A stretch of 64,000 bases of DNA from Heliocidaris erythrogramma (Eukaryota > Echinodermata > Echinoidea > Camarodonta > Echinometridae). Below are positions 12,022 through 24,000 of the stretch, in pieces. How positions within the stretch are numbered: position 1 is the stretch's first letter; each line of letters starts with the position of its first letter. The stretch spans positions 33,412,208 to 33,476,207 of the forward strand of contig CM046856.1 in assembly GCA_025617745.1 (NCBI GenBank). Reading direction: 5' to 3'. The notes below the pieces were generated by a model that made no database searches, was not told where the DNA came from, and saw only the letters and a program-made list of their open reading frames with translations. The position numbers and the translations under genes were made by a program.

Positions 12022-15000
12022 GTGAGTAAAATCTTACCTTCCGCAATGAATGAAAGATATAAACCATCTATTGATTACAATATTTATATACATTGTTCTC
12101 TCAGGGGTAGCTTGCCATGAATCATTGTTGATCAAGAAGTTTGCTTCCAGCTCTAAGAGAATGTTTGGTGACTCAGTATTGAGATCCACCAACTCAAGGT
12201 ATGTAGAAAGAATAAAATTACAGAGATGCAGTGAATGGTGATCATTCCTCTCAAAATCTGTGTCAGTGACTGATTTTAGAGTTCCAGGTGAAAGAAAATA
12301 CAAAGCTATGTCCTACGTTCGCTAGACTCAAGTACCACATGGGTGTCAATTGTGTTTTATGACAAATGCTCCGGCGACACGTGTTCCGTGGTACATGTAT
12401 ATTTCATACACCAACCAGCCTCCTTCAACGCTATACCAAAAAAACAATAGGCAAACCCTCAGCTCTACCTAAAACCCAAGTGAAACACTAAGCCGAACCC
12501 TATATAATCCGCAGGAATAATCATTGTCGCCGGAGCAAATGTCGGACCAGCTGTCAATGACGATGTATCATGTTAAAATCATGGCTTAAAAGCTTGATCT
12601 TAGTCTTCATTCCTGATTTCATGATCTTTCCAATTTCAGTTGAATTCAACCTGATTCTACTATACACCAAGCGAGCACCTTTTGCGTGGTCGCCCAAGAT
12701 GTACGGCATCTTCACGGCGTTCAAGAGTCTGATGGGCATCATCGGCCAGGCCGTCGGCACCGGGGTCGTTCTAGGTCTCCTTGGGGAGCGTTCTCTCAAG
12801 AACGATTTCAGGCTACTGCAGTTTGGATCGATATCTGCCATCTTGGTTTGTCTTTTAACGGCTTATGCCACGTCTACACCTCTCATGCTGTTTGGTAAGT
12901 GGCACCAGGGGTGTCGATCCGTGTTCATGATTGGGGGGATGGCCGGCAACCGCGTAGCCAGGATTTAATGTTGGGGGGGGGGGGGGGTGGTTGTGAGCAC
13001 GCGAAAGCTCTGTCGTTTGAACTAATTTTGAGAGAAAGAGAGAAAGATAACGGCTCGTAGCACCCTTTTTTAGGCGGAAAGTTAGTTCGACGCCTTGACT
13101 GCTTTTCAATTATTTGGACGCAATACTGCACTGTATGTAACAGGGGTGAGTGAAGGAAGGGGGTGGGTGTTCCCCCTTCCCGCGCGAAGTGCGAAAACTT
13201 TACGTTTTAGCAAATTTTGAGAGAAAGATGACGGCTCGTAGCGCCTTTTAGGCATTTTTCTCTCACTTACCCCGCTTTTTCGCCTTTTTATTGGGGGTGG
13301 GACCGCCTCTCCCCCTTGGCTACGCGCCTCATGACCGGCGAGGGACCTAAGCTGTTGAGGGTATGGGAGGGGGTATCCCCGCTCCCACACCAGGGACTTT
13401 TTCAAAAATCTTTCTATAAAACTTGCCTTTTAGAGCATCCCAAAATGTTTTTAATGAAAAGAAGGAATGCAGGGATCTACACCAATGGACTGAGAATAAC
13501 AACGGCGAGCGAACAAATTTTCTTCGCTATTTTCGCATTGAAATTATGGCATTTCTTATGTCCTCACTTCTAATCATTAAAGAATGTGATCGTATTTCAA
13601 GATCAAACATAATGAGTTTGGATAATTATTAGTTTTAAGTTAATATATCAAAATTCTCATTTATTTCATCCAAAAATATGGGGGGGGGGGGAATGATAAT
13701 ACAGTCCATCCCCCACCTCAATTTTTTAATTGTTTTTATTATTATTATTTTTTTTTTTTTTTTGGGGGGGGGGGGATATATACCCCCATCCCCCCACCCC
13801 CGGGATCGACACCCATGAGTGGCACGGTCGTATAGACGTGGTACCGAAGTTGAAATGTGTATAATATACTACTGTATTTTGCAAATAAGGCAAGGTGGTT
13901 GCATGTCGGCTCTGTTATAATTCTGCTAGCAAATGTGAGCCTATTGCTCTTGTTCAGTTTGTCGGCTCATCCAGTATGTTTAAGTTATCCCATATACCCA
14001 TGATGAAAAAGCTGGCTTAAGGTAATGTGGATGATGTGCGTTATTTGTGTCGTAAGTTTTTTTTTCTCATGCTCCTAGAGCAGCGAGGATTTTTCTTAGA
14101 TATTCCTCTGTTCCTGAAAGCTCCATTATATTCACATTGTCAATATGGTTATTTTGATTTATCTTGTCTTATTTGGATTCAAAGTATCATTTCCAATTAA
14201 AAGGTCGTGTGGCAACGTATTAGTCTTATTTTACTTATTTTTTTCTTCATTGTCTCCTAGCTGCCATGTTTGTACTGATCGGGGCTCCATCAAGGTCTGC
14301 AAATGGCTCCATTGTATCTCGTGTAGTCAGCCCCAGTCAGAAAGGTGAGCTTGGTGCATTATGATGAAATTTAACCCCAGTTTTGTTTATATTTTGATGT
14401 TCCATATAAGGAATCCCTTTTCACATTCACCAAAACTTGTCAAAGCTCTCGAAACAGCTTGATTTAGACCACTACGCACAAATGAGAAGGAATAGAATGA
14501 TGGACACAGACATCGATTCCAAGGATGGGGGGGGGGGGGGGGGGAGTGCGATGCTAAAAAAAAAGAAGGGAAAAATAGGTTATCCTTTCTAAAGGGGAGG
14601 GGGGGGGGTGGGAGAAAATTTACAAAGAAGGGAACACAATGTACACTTTATTTCAAAGGGGGAGGGGGGCACGGGCCAGAAGTGCCCCCCCCCAAAAAAA
14701 AAAAAACCATTATGAATTCATTTGCTCTCTGTATGTTCAAGGTGCGTTCATGTCACTTGGCTCATTCTTGAATACCCTGACCACGCCTATGTTAGGTGGT
14801 ATCTACAATGGTATCTATGCCTCTACAGTGGAGGCACGCCCTGGTCTGGTGTTCGTCAGTATGTCTGTGGTCCATGCCATCGCCTTCTTTGCTGTCAGGT
14901 GAGTGTGAACACGCTAACATTATAGGGTTGAATATTGTAGACAAGTCAACTGGACTTACTTTGCTTTAGCTTGAGACGTTTTTGCTTGAGAACATTCATA

Positions 15001-16026
15001 GATGCAACATTTTATAGGATTTTAAATTGAACATTACCCTACATACCATACTATTGATTGTCTGTTTCACATCTAAATTTATTCATTCATGGTTTTCATT
15101 TATTGACTTCTTATAATTACTACTATCATTCAGCATTATCGGATTTACCGTTACAGATTGTCTGCTAAGGTCCTCTTGCAAATGAAGCGCTTTAGAACAC
15201 TCTAAAAAAACGTCTTATTTTTTTACCAGATCGCCTGGTCAGTGGTCACAATTTCTTAATCAGATTCTAATCATGCTGACCAGGATTCTGTTTATATTTG
15301 CTAAGATTCTGTTCATTTGACTAGGATTCTGTTCACTTTAAACCCGAAGCTGGTAGTTTTGACTAGAATAGTGCAGGTGCCCGTGTGAATAGTTATTGTT
15401 TTTAAAATGTGATAAGTAGAAAATGAATACTGCTATAGAAAAATACCCAATGAAATAACAGAATAATAAAAGATATACGATCATAAAGACTTATAATAAT
15501 TATGGAAAGATGATATAGGTTTACATGATATGAATTTGGACTTTGAAGTAGCTTTCTTTAGACGTTGTTCAAGAAAGTAGACAGATGTTTAAAGTACGCT
15601 GAATCATTTTTTATGAAAAAAATAAATCAATAAATAAATACGTACTTATTATTATTCTGCAAGGGGGCATATTAAAATATAAAACTACCATTGCATAAAA
15701 TACAGTGTTTATTAGCTTTTTATAACTCTCTTTATCAAATGATACTCTTTCCAAGGTTCTTAAATATGTTTTTTTTGTGGGGGGGGGGGGGGGAGTGCCC
15801 CCGATCCTGGAGCTATGATGCATATGATACTTAAAACTAAAAAAAATGTATATTGTATATACCACAATGGAGGTTTAATGTCCGCTGAATGGGGTACATG
15901 TTTACAAGTATTCTTGTAAAGTGGCAGAGGTATACTAAAATAAAAAATAATATCTATCTTGTGTCTCTTTCATGCAGGTATGTGATTGCAAAGACACCAG
16001 ATTCGACCAGCGAGAAAAAAGTATAG
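11140..16026 (+). CDS. SLC46-type (proton-coupled folate transporter-like) MFS transporter, five coding exons, first exon frameshifted
   Basis: Predicted plasma- or lysosomal-membrane solute carrier. Coding exons: 11140-12021, 12640-12894, 14261-14344, 14742-14898 and 15978-16026. All introns are GT-AG, with phases 1,1,1,2 that join in frame. The product is about 475 residues, normal for SLC46. Evidence for the family: an N-terminal helix (LFLYMAGLTMQFPIWQ) followed by a CLERYGVDVC loop; the MFS motif A GSLSDRIGRKR; paired hydrophobic helices through exon 1; VVSPSQKG and the final helices in exons 3-4; and a short hydrophilic tail. The start ATG lies 3 bases after an AG acceptor, so an upstream non-coding exon is likely. 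Near 11385 the frame slips by one base: reading enters stop TAG at 11410 unless one base is restored. Either a pseudogene, an allele or an assembly error. Substrate is not deducible. Confidence 0.85.
12361..12543. mobile_element. Small MITE in transporter intron 1
   Basis: GACAAATGCTCCGGCGACA at the left is matched by TTGTCGCCGGAGCAAATGTC at the right. About 183 bp, no ORF of note. Confidence 0.65.
12640..12894 (+). CDS. SLC46-like transporter, coding exon 2
   Basis: Acceptor TTTCAG at 12634-12639 and donor GTAAGT at 12895. It encodes EFNLILLYTKRAPFAW, a conserved amphipathic stretch, then MYGIFTAFKSLMG and two further helices (85 codons, phase 1 at both ends). Confidence 0.85.
12940..13830. 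repeat. TGGCGTAG-type repeat block in transporter intron 2
   Basis: Contains reversed copies of the ~170-bp satellite unit seen at 55195-56770 (GACGGCTCGTAGC, GGACGCAATACTGCACTGTA) and of the adjoining segment seen at 54235-54320. Interrupted by several G runs and ending with GGGATCGACACCCATGAGTG near 13802, which echoes GGGTGTCGATCC at 12909. Confidence 0.7.
13850..14240. other. Intronic sequence, no feature seen
   Basis: AT-rich intron 2 sequence between the repeat block and the exon 3 acceptor. Confidence 0.5.
14261..14344 (+). CDS. SLC46-like transporter, coding exon 3
   Basis: Acceptor CTCCTAG and donor GTGAGC bracket 84 bases encoding AMFVLIGAPSRSANG and VSRVVSPSQKG, the loop typical before the last helices in this family. 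Phase 1 at both ends. Confidence 0.8.
14742..14898 (+). CDS. SLC46-like transporter, coding exon 4
   Basis: Acceptor TTCAAG and donor GTGAGT. It encodes GAFMSLGSFLNTLTTPM, then GGIYNGIYASTVEARPG and a final hydrophobic helix. Starts in phase 1 and ends in phase 2. Confidence 0.8.
14899..15977. other. Transporter intron 4, no feature beyond a G run and CAGGATTCTG words
   Basis: AT-rich intron. Several diverged copies of GACTAGGATTCTGTTCA lie at about 15230-15370 and a poly-G run near 15779. No exon-like segment seen. Confidence 0.5.
15978..16026 (+). CDS. SLC46-like transporter, last coding exon
   Basis: Acceptor CATGCAG precedes 49 bases encoding RYVIAKTPDSTSEKKV and a TAG stop. The phase matches exon 4 (AG+G). 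The hydrophilic tail suggests a cytosolic C-terminus. Confidence 0.75.
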
Positions 16027-16143
16027 AAACCAATCGTACCAGAATACTGATGCGATACCAATGGACTAACCGATCAAACATTGTCAGTGGACATGGAATA
16101 GTTGTAATCGAACACTATATCTACCTGTCATTTTGATCACTGT

Positions 16144-16374
16144 GGCCCGTATTCTGAACTCCGGTTTAACTTCATCCGCGGTCTAAGTGTGGTTTAAACC
16201 CAGTCTAAAACTGCCTTTTGACCCAGAGTTTTAGAAAATTACATTCTGATATCCGGTTTAACTTAAACTCCAGTCTAGTATGGCTTAACTTTGTACAGAA
16301 ATTTAGACGGGACTTACGGTTTAAGTCAGTTTTGATTAAAGCTCTGGTTTAAACCAGAGTTCAGAATACGGGCC
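16144..16374. mobile_element. 231-bp MITE with GGCCCGTATTCTGAACT ends
   Basis: GGCCCGTATTCTGAACT at the left and AGTTCAGAATACGGGCC at the right are perfect inverted repeats, flanked on both sides by TGT, a likely 3-bp target duplication. The interior is tiled with diverged GGTTTAAACC and GTCTAA words. Confidence 0.85.
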
Positions 16375-16788
16375 TGTGACTTTTGGCCAATCCCGACCTT
16401 CATGACAAGCAATTGTATGCATATTTTTAAAACAAAGGTTGTTCTGGACAACCTGAAAGCTTGTCAGAGGCTTGTCAGACATAGCAACAAGCATTGTATG
16501 CAAACTGGATTTCAAGTATTGTAGTTCATTCATTAATAACAGGTTAATGGAATACCTCGTTACTAGGTCCCCAGGAAAGTAACATCCATAAATCTTAATA
16601 ACTTTGTGAACAGGTCTATTTATCCCCCATCATGAATTATTCAAAGTCCCTATGACTCTTTGACCAATAACGATCTAACGAGTCATATTGTTGACACGTC
16701 ATTTTCCAAGACTTGGAAAATTTAAATTAAATGTAAGATGTATCCAATCCGAACTTTAATGGAATGGAGCTCCCTCTGATTTTTATAT

Positions 16789-16796
<8 letters not shown>

Positions 16797-16823
<27 letters not shown>
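16797..16823. repeat. (TA)n microsatellite
   Basis: About 13 TA units followed by a short CA-rich run. Confidence 0.9.
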
Positions 16824-16826
<3 letters not shown>

Positions 16827-17132
16827 CACACACACAAACTCACCCCCACACAATTTGTTTTTATCTTTTTATTTATAGGGATTTCCTATACATTTTAGTC
16901 GAATTTTTACACTGCTGTAAAATTTTTACCAAACGTCGGCTTCCACTAATCGTGAGAAGTATAATCGCCCCATATAAAATTATCACTGCATGTATCATGC
17001 TTGTAAAGTTTCTGGGTAGTGAAGTGCCGGAGTGGGGGGGGGGGGGGGGTTGGGGACGTTTGCATGATGTTTGTCCGTGATGTTAAAAAAACATTATCCA
17101 GGAGGAAATCGTCCTCATGGGGGAAGGGGATG

Positions 17133-18007
17133 CACTGTAAAAATGTTTTGCCCTTTGATAATTTTTACTTATTTTCCCATGTAAAATTTACTTAAAAACA
17201 TAAATTTTACCTTTTACGCACTCAATTTAAGTCTTACTTACTCAAATTTAGCTTTAGTAGAATATACGTGAAATTTTAAAGTAAAATTAAATACAAAAGA
17301 ACATTAAAGTAATTTCAAATTAATTTAGTAATGTTAACTCAAAGTAAGAAGTTATACGTATTACTCACACAAGTTATGTTGATTGTGCTTATCATTTTTA
17401 AGTAAAGACTGATGCAGTGCGTGATATAATTCATGAATATTCATTAAGACCAAATTAATCTCTTATTCTTAATAAGACAACTTTTTTGCGGTTGAATGAA
17501 AATTTAAGGAGCTTACAATATTTACAAATTTATTTAAACAAAGATAAGAAGACAAGAAAATTTTTAATTTTCATTCAATTCAAAACAAATCAAACCTTGA
17601 TATTTCAGGAAAATTGTCAACCAATTTTCTTTTTAAGATGCTACGATCAAGTATATATAGAATTTGGAGCCCTTCCAGTATGTGTCAAATTAAAGCGTAT
17701 ATAATAGTGTTTGTTGGTGATGATGGATAATTGGTTAAATCCTAAAGTGAAATAGTGTCAGTGAATGTTAAATGGGTACCAAATTTACTTTTGTATTTAA
17801 TCATGTCATAAGTTTTTTTTTAAATTATCTATCGTGTTGACAATACTTATATTATTTACGTTAATGTAACTCAATTAATTGGGTAAAAGTTTATTAAGCA
17901 GTAAATTCTACTTAAAATTCCTTGTTACAAGTACTTTAAAAAAGTTAAGGCAATTTTTTTCCCCTCAATTTTATTAAGTAATTTCCACAAGATTTTTTTT
18001 TACAGTG
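17133..18007. mobile_element. Fold-back element with CACTGTAAAAA ends, tiled with AAGTAAAATTT words
   Basis: CACTGTAAAAATG at the left and TTTTTTTACAGTG at the right are inverted. The interior is very AT-rich with many diverged copies of TTTTACTTA/TAAGTAAAA in both orientations. A similar terminus occurs at 40701. Confidence 0.65.
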
Positions 18008-18068
18008 TTGGGCAAGGAGGTTGCCTATATAGTACCTCCTTGGATAGGGTACTTGGCCTGATGATAAG

Positions 18069-18275
18069 CAGTGGCGTAGCTAGGGGGTGAAGTGCCCCCA
18101 ATCAAATTAAGGGAGAACAAGAGAAAAACCAGGAGATGCGGGTAGGGAACATGTAAAATAAGACGCTGTGACCAATGCCACATCCTTCCCCTAATTGATG
18201 GTCTTGTTAATTTGCATTTCATCCACCTAGTTAGAACGGTGCCCCCTCAATGTCAGGACCCAGGCTACGCCACTG
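18069..18275. mobile_element. MITE with CAGTGGCGTAGC ends
   Basis: CAGTGGCGTAGCTAGGGGG at the left pairs with GGCTACGCCACTG at the right. This short complete copy defines the ends of a family found in longer form at 45303-46285 and 54462-55178. Confidence 0.8.
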
Positions 18276-18289
18276 ATGATAACTACACT

Positions 18290-19690
18290 ACTTGTGTAAT
18301 ATTCTGGATAATCATTATCCAGAGCTGTAATCGGGTGGTTCAGGTGCATGTATGAATGAATTTTGGAAATGAATACAGTCGGCTACGCGGGGATCTAAAA
18401 GCCTATACCTTTATCATATGTCAAAGTCGCTAACTTATACAGCCGGTTGAAATGCTTATGATGCTTCCGAATTCGCCTTTATAAAAATTTCGTTTAACCC
18501 TTGTGAATTTTCCTTAGATATATCCAAAGAATAAAGCAATGATAATATTAGTTATATTATAATGTATTGTATATATTGACAAATTAAAACCTTCCACATT
18601 TATTTTAAACATTTTCTTTTGTGTTGTGTTCTTTCATTCAGCAATGGAAATGGAACATAACAAACAACAATCTATGCAGCATTTTGTTTTGTGCAAATTT
18701 TATTAGCTTTCTACATTATACTGTATCAGCTGATGTGAAATATATAGCTTATTGTGTGAACAAAGCAGTTTATTTACACAATAAAGTATAAGGCAAGAAG
18801 AACTATACATACAGTCTTATGGACAGTTACTTTAACTTTATGATGGGGGTAGGACACAACTAATGTTTTACATGATGTCATTACAATTTACGTGTATTAA
18901 ATTTTATTTAGAGCAGATTTTTTGACAGTATTACGATATTTCATTACTTTTATGGAAAGCCTTAAAGAAAAGTAATAATGCTCTTCGGTGAAAAAGAGAA
19001 GTAGGCCTACTACTTAACATTATCAAAAGTATTTTACTGTGGTTGAATTTTGTATCAGGCCTTTTTCTATCCCAGTTGGAAAAGCATTTAAGAATTTTAA
19101 AGCAAATTGATCGTCGTGTAGATCTTAAGAATGTACCCACTTACGTTTAACATTTCCACGTGCCAATAATTATAAAGATAACAAATGCCACATATATTAT
19201 GTTGTCGAAATTTCTAGAAATATTTTTTTTTCTATTTTCCTGGGGTGTAAATAATTAAATGGTATCGATTACTTGATTATATTGCTTTAATAAAGCTTGA
19301 CCTACGTTCGCGCCATTTCATTTGAAGTATTTACAGTATGATTGTTTTGGGCATCACAAACAAATCAGGTTTAATTTTGCGTAAATCACATTTCACAATT
19401 TTCGCCATTCCATTCAATTATCACCGATTAAGATCACAGCAACATAGAAAAGTGTTTTACAGTTTCGGTGAATTCTAACAGCTAAATGATACTTACAGTA
19501 AAGACACCACTCATTCATTCACGTGCATTTTCTTCTCAAGATAATTAAACATAATTATCTCACCACTTAATCAACTATACACTTTATCTTTATCAACGCA
19601 TATGATAATGTGCAATGCTTCCATTAGTGTTTCTTATATGTTGAGTCAGTGATCATTAGTTTTAGCCCACATTCATCGGTGTCGATCGTT
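18290..19690. other. AT-rich intergenic DNA between convergent genes
   Basis: No gene I can support. The minus-strand frame at 18931-19140 was considered as a receptor C-tail exon and rejected. Possible 3' UTR of either neighbour; an AATAAA on the plus strand lies at 18530-18535. Confidence 0.4.
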
Positions 19691-19693
19691 CTG

Positions 19694-19839
19694 GGCCCCG
19701 TTTCATAAAACTTGTTATCAATAACAAGTTACAATAATTGTTATAAGCTACTGAAATCCTTGAATCTGATTGGCTGTGAGCAAATTTGTCATAGAAATGG
19801 GGCAGTTGTTACTGATAACAAGTATTATGAAACAGGGCC
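19694..19839. mobile_element. 146-bp fold-back MITE with CTG target duplication
   Basis: GGCCCCGTTTCATAAAACTT and its inverted partner ending TGAAACAGGGCC, flanked on both sides by CTG. Same family as 5233, 38527 and 60187. Confidence 0.85.
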
Positions 19840-20020
19840 CTGAGCTCATATACACTAATTTGTCTAGGTTTTGCACGCATGTTGTTGGTTGGTGAAGCAA
19901 AATATCTGGACAAATTCAAAACAGAACGAAAGTGTCCCACTAGCCTGATTAAATGATCTCATTGCTCCCTTTTTCTACAACATTACGTCTATAAGGACTA
20001 TTAAGTATAGCCTGGTAAAA

Positions 20021-21071
20021 TTACTTCGATCCCATATTAATGATGGTATAGAGATAAGGATTAACGGATGAGTTAATGGGCAGGACAAAGACCACCAACC
20101 AAGCGTAGATGTCGGGTGTGACATTGACCCCGACGGTCTGGACTAGGATCCCGATGATGACAATGGGCATCCAGCAACAGAAGTCGGTGCCAATGATCAG
20201 GAACATCTTGAGCGCCATCTTGATCTCGTTGGCTGATTGGTTGGTGCGACCCGCTTCAGCGCGGACGAAACGGACCTTGATAAAGATGGCAGCGTACGAG
20301 ATCAGGATGACGAGGAAACTGCAGAGATTGACTCCAAGGAATAGGGCGATGGAGTACTTCCAGGTTGACACCGTTGAGGTTGCGGATGTGGTGTAATATG
20401 GTATGCCGTATTGGCTGGACGTCCGAGAATCTGCTTCCGTACGGAGATTCGTAGACTTTCGGATAAAGGGGAGACCAACACATACATCGCTGAGACCATA
20501 GGTGTCCGGATTCAGGTTGTTCAGCAGCACGCCCACTGCGCTCAGGAGTGCAGACATACCCCAGATGACCGCAATTGCAACGCGGGTGGACACAACGCCC
20601 AAACGCTTCCTGGTGAACGTGAATACGATGCAAATGAAGCGGTCGACGCTGATTAGGGTCAACAGGAACACAGAGGTCTCACTGCTGAGGACTGAGATAA
20701 ACCCTGCGATCTGACAAGTGGCGCTCGCCCGCCATTCCTCGGCACGACCCTCCCAGAAGTAAGCTTCTCCAATGTAGATGTCCATCACGCCGAGGATCAC
20801 CATGTAGAGGCCCATCAACAGATCGGCCACCGCCAGATTGGTGATGATCATGGCCTGAACCTTGGCCACCGTGGTCGTAGGGGTGCTTCTCAATCTTAGA
20901 ACCAAGACAAGTCCATTTCCCAGTAAGGCACTTATGCCCAGGATCCACATGAAGACCTTAATTGTGAAGTTCTGCAGGAATGTCTTGCGGCAGGTGAAGA
21001 GAGGATGAGCAGGACGCTCCAGAACGCAGTTGTCTGGCGCTAGACAACAGAAACGAGGGTCTGAGACGTAT
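20021..21071 (-). CDS. Receptor exon 14: hinge and seven-transmembrane domain
   Basis: A single 1051-base exon. Starts with YVSDPRFCCLAPDNC, the Cys-rich hinge typical between LRRs and TM1 in LGRs, then all seven helices. Motifs: GNGLVL, NLAVADLLMG, TCQIAGF with the TM3 Cys, SVDRFICIVF, CCWMPI in TM6 and NSSVNPYLYTI in TM7. It ends at a TAA (20021-20023) just after INMGSK, which is short for a class A tail; the stop overlaps a GTAATT that could be a weak donor. Confidence 0.9.
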
Positions 21072-24000
21072 CTGGAATGGAAATCATACGATGGAACGAA
21101 TCATGAGAAAAGAACTTTATTTACAACAACAAAACATCTCGAAATTCTATACGTTATTTCACAGAGCGAAGAAGATGATGAGAGAGAGAGAGAGAGATAG
21201 ACTAATGGGAGAGGGGAAAAGAGAGGAGAGGGGAAAAGAGAGGAGAGAGGGGGAGAGAGAGAGAGAGGGGGGGGGGACACATACATGTACATGTAGTTAC
21301 AGACAGAAAAGGAACGAAATGTATCCATGCGAGGGGAAAGAGATAAAGAGTGATGGAGAGTATGCATAACTTACAGACCAGTCAAACTGACCAAACCGTC
21401 AAAGATATCGGGATAGATCGGGAGAGGCTTAGTACTTTGAGATGTGATGACCCTGTAAGATGAATAACGAAGAGAGAGAGAGAGAGATTAAAAGAAAAAC
21501 AAAATATGAGTTCTAGAATATCAGAACACTGGACACAAAGCGAAGTGCCTGCTTTACACGATCGAGTATAATTTTCTTTCCAGCAGAAATAGCTTTATAG
21601 GCTGATGCTGATATCAACAGGCAACCAAATCACCATGCCTTATGCCGCGGCACTAACGTTTTAATTAATTAATCTCCATTGACACTCCAGGAGATAACGG
21701 GTATCTGTGAGGATTGCCGAAAGTCATTGTGACTGCCTTTGCCATTGCCCTACATGCATGTATGTTAATGCTGCAAAATGGTCGGAATGCTCCCTAATGA
21801 GTGGAGATGGTGCACACTTGTGTGCGGGCTTGAAATCCAATGACCAGAGGCAATAATAAACTAGAGTTTAATTCGTCATGAGGACGAATTAGGTGATCTG
21901 TCTTTCAATTTGTACGATCATGATTGTAATCAGGGTGATCATAATAATGGGGAAATGCTAAACTGAAGATAGGAAGTCAAGAATGCCATGAATGAAGATG
22001 CTTCTTGAGGAGAGGAATGTAGCAAAATGTGTAACGGTCATTATAAAATGATTATGGTGATGATGATAATGGTGATTATGATGATTATAATGATATGATA
22101 ATTTAAGATAATTGACTAAGCCAATTTTGAGAAATTGTGATATCAAACAGGACTATTTGATATTGCAGGATACTTGGGAGATAAACCCCGTAGCTCTAAT
22201 ACACGACAGGGAATCAAAATTTCCATAGGGTTGTACACAAGCTCCTGCACACTAATTTCTAATAGACATAACATGCAAAATAAGGCATTTTATTTAATGG
22301 TTTGTGATTGTTTATGTTATAATAGTCGAAGAGGATGGTAAAATGAAAGGCAAAAAGAAGCAAAAAAAAAAAAATAATAATTATGGACCCAACGGGGATC
22401 GAACCTGGGTCACCTGCATGGCAGTCAAGTGCTTTGACCAATAGACCAAAATATTTCCCATAGAGATAACACGTAAGCGAAAAACGGGATTCTCAAATCC
22501 CATTTGGTAGTTCAAAATTGGGCGTGATCCCGACATCTGATCAAAAATTGGAGGGCTTACTAATAAAAGCTTATAGTCTCAGCTACAACATATTAGAATC
22601 TGGAAGGAAATAGACCAAAAATAACTGAGACACTGCTCAGAGAACGATGTCATGTAGATTCATGATTCGAAAAAAAGTCATCTTCCATAGACATAACACG
22701 CAAATAGGGAAAATTCTGACATGTCGCTTTTAATTGAAAATTTCAATATGATGACGTCATCAAAATGAAAAACCGTTGCAACTGGTCTTGTAGAGAATTG
22801 TCTCAGCTATAACATATCAAAATCTGGGCGAAAAACGACCAATAGTTAAGAATCTAAAGCCAAATTTGCATAAATGTGATGACGTCAAAACATGAAAAAT
22901 AGAAATTTTGATTTCTGGCGCCATTTTGATGACATCATAATGTTTATAAGGGTCAAATGATACATGAAATGAAATCTATGATTCATACCCTACCTGATGA
23001 TGAAAAAAAATTGGGGGGTTTATGGACTATTTAAAGAGCTAGAGTTAATTTTGTAGAGGCATGTTTTTGCACGTTTTTACGTTATTTTCGCCATAGACGC
23101 GCGCACGGATTTTGAAATTTCACGCGCCCGTACGACTTTATTATTGATTGAAATTGATTCCAAGTTGATGGAAATGATGAAGAAAAGTGTCAGGATTGCA
23201 AATCAATCGAAAAAACAGCGTTTTAACGTTATTTACGACTTGCACGCGCGTAAAACGCGCGCGCGGACGCTTACGCACGTACATTTTTGAAATGCTCAAA
23301 ATGACCTGAAACGTCTGCAGACTTGATCCTACGTGATTTTGAGCATTTTAAAATTTTGACGCGCGCGTACGCGCACGTCCTGACCTCTAGATGACCTGCG
23401 AGGACATGACTTGATGACCCGTCATGTGAAGGTTATGTGATGTGAATATAGTTGATTTTTGATGATCGGTTATGAAGATATAATCGACCTCCAAAAGCTT
23501 AATGGACCATGTCCATGATTGACCTCATACATGACATGAAACTCGATGATATTGACCTGGCCGATTTTGAGATTTGGTGGGAACAAGAATTTGTTATAAA
23601 AAGAAGAAATAAAGAAAAATCTTGACAAAATTAAAAGGTCTGTCATAAATGACAGACCACCTAATAACATTGTGAAGTGCATTGAATTCACATAATGCGC
23701 TATATGAATGTAATAAATTATTAGGTGGTCTGTCGATATCGACAGATCACCTATTAATTTTGTCAGAATTTTCTTCTTTATTTCTTTTTATGACAAATTT
23801 TTGTTCCCACCAAATCTCAATATCATCGAGTTTCATGTCATGTATGAGGTCAATCATGGACATGGTCCATTAAGCTTTTGGAGGTCATCCGGTCATCGTG
23901 ACGTCATCAAGACGCCATTTTGTAAATTTACAAGATAGATTATATCTTCATAATCGATCATCAAAAATCAACTATATTCACATCACATAAACTACACATG

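Noticed and set aside
12050-12241. Plus-strand ORF right after transporter exon 1, as an alternative exon 2
   Set aside because: Its peptide does not resemble SLC46, whereas the exon at 12640 joins in phase and continues the family sequence.
18931-19140. Possible extra 3' exon of the receptor (basic peptide in a compatible phase)
   Set aside because: Its acceptor lacks a pyrimidine tract and the peptide has no clear helix-8 pattern; the in-frame TAA at 20021 is simpler.
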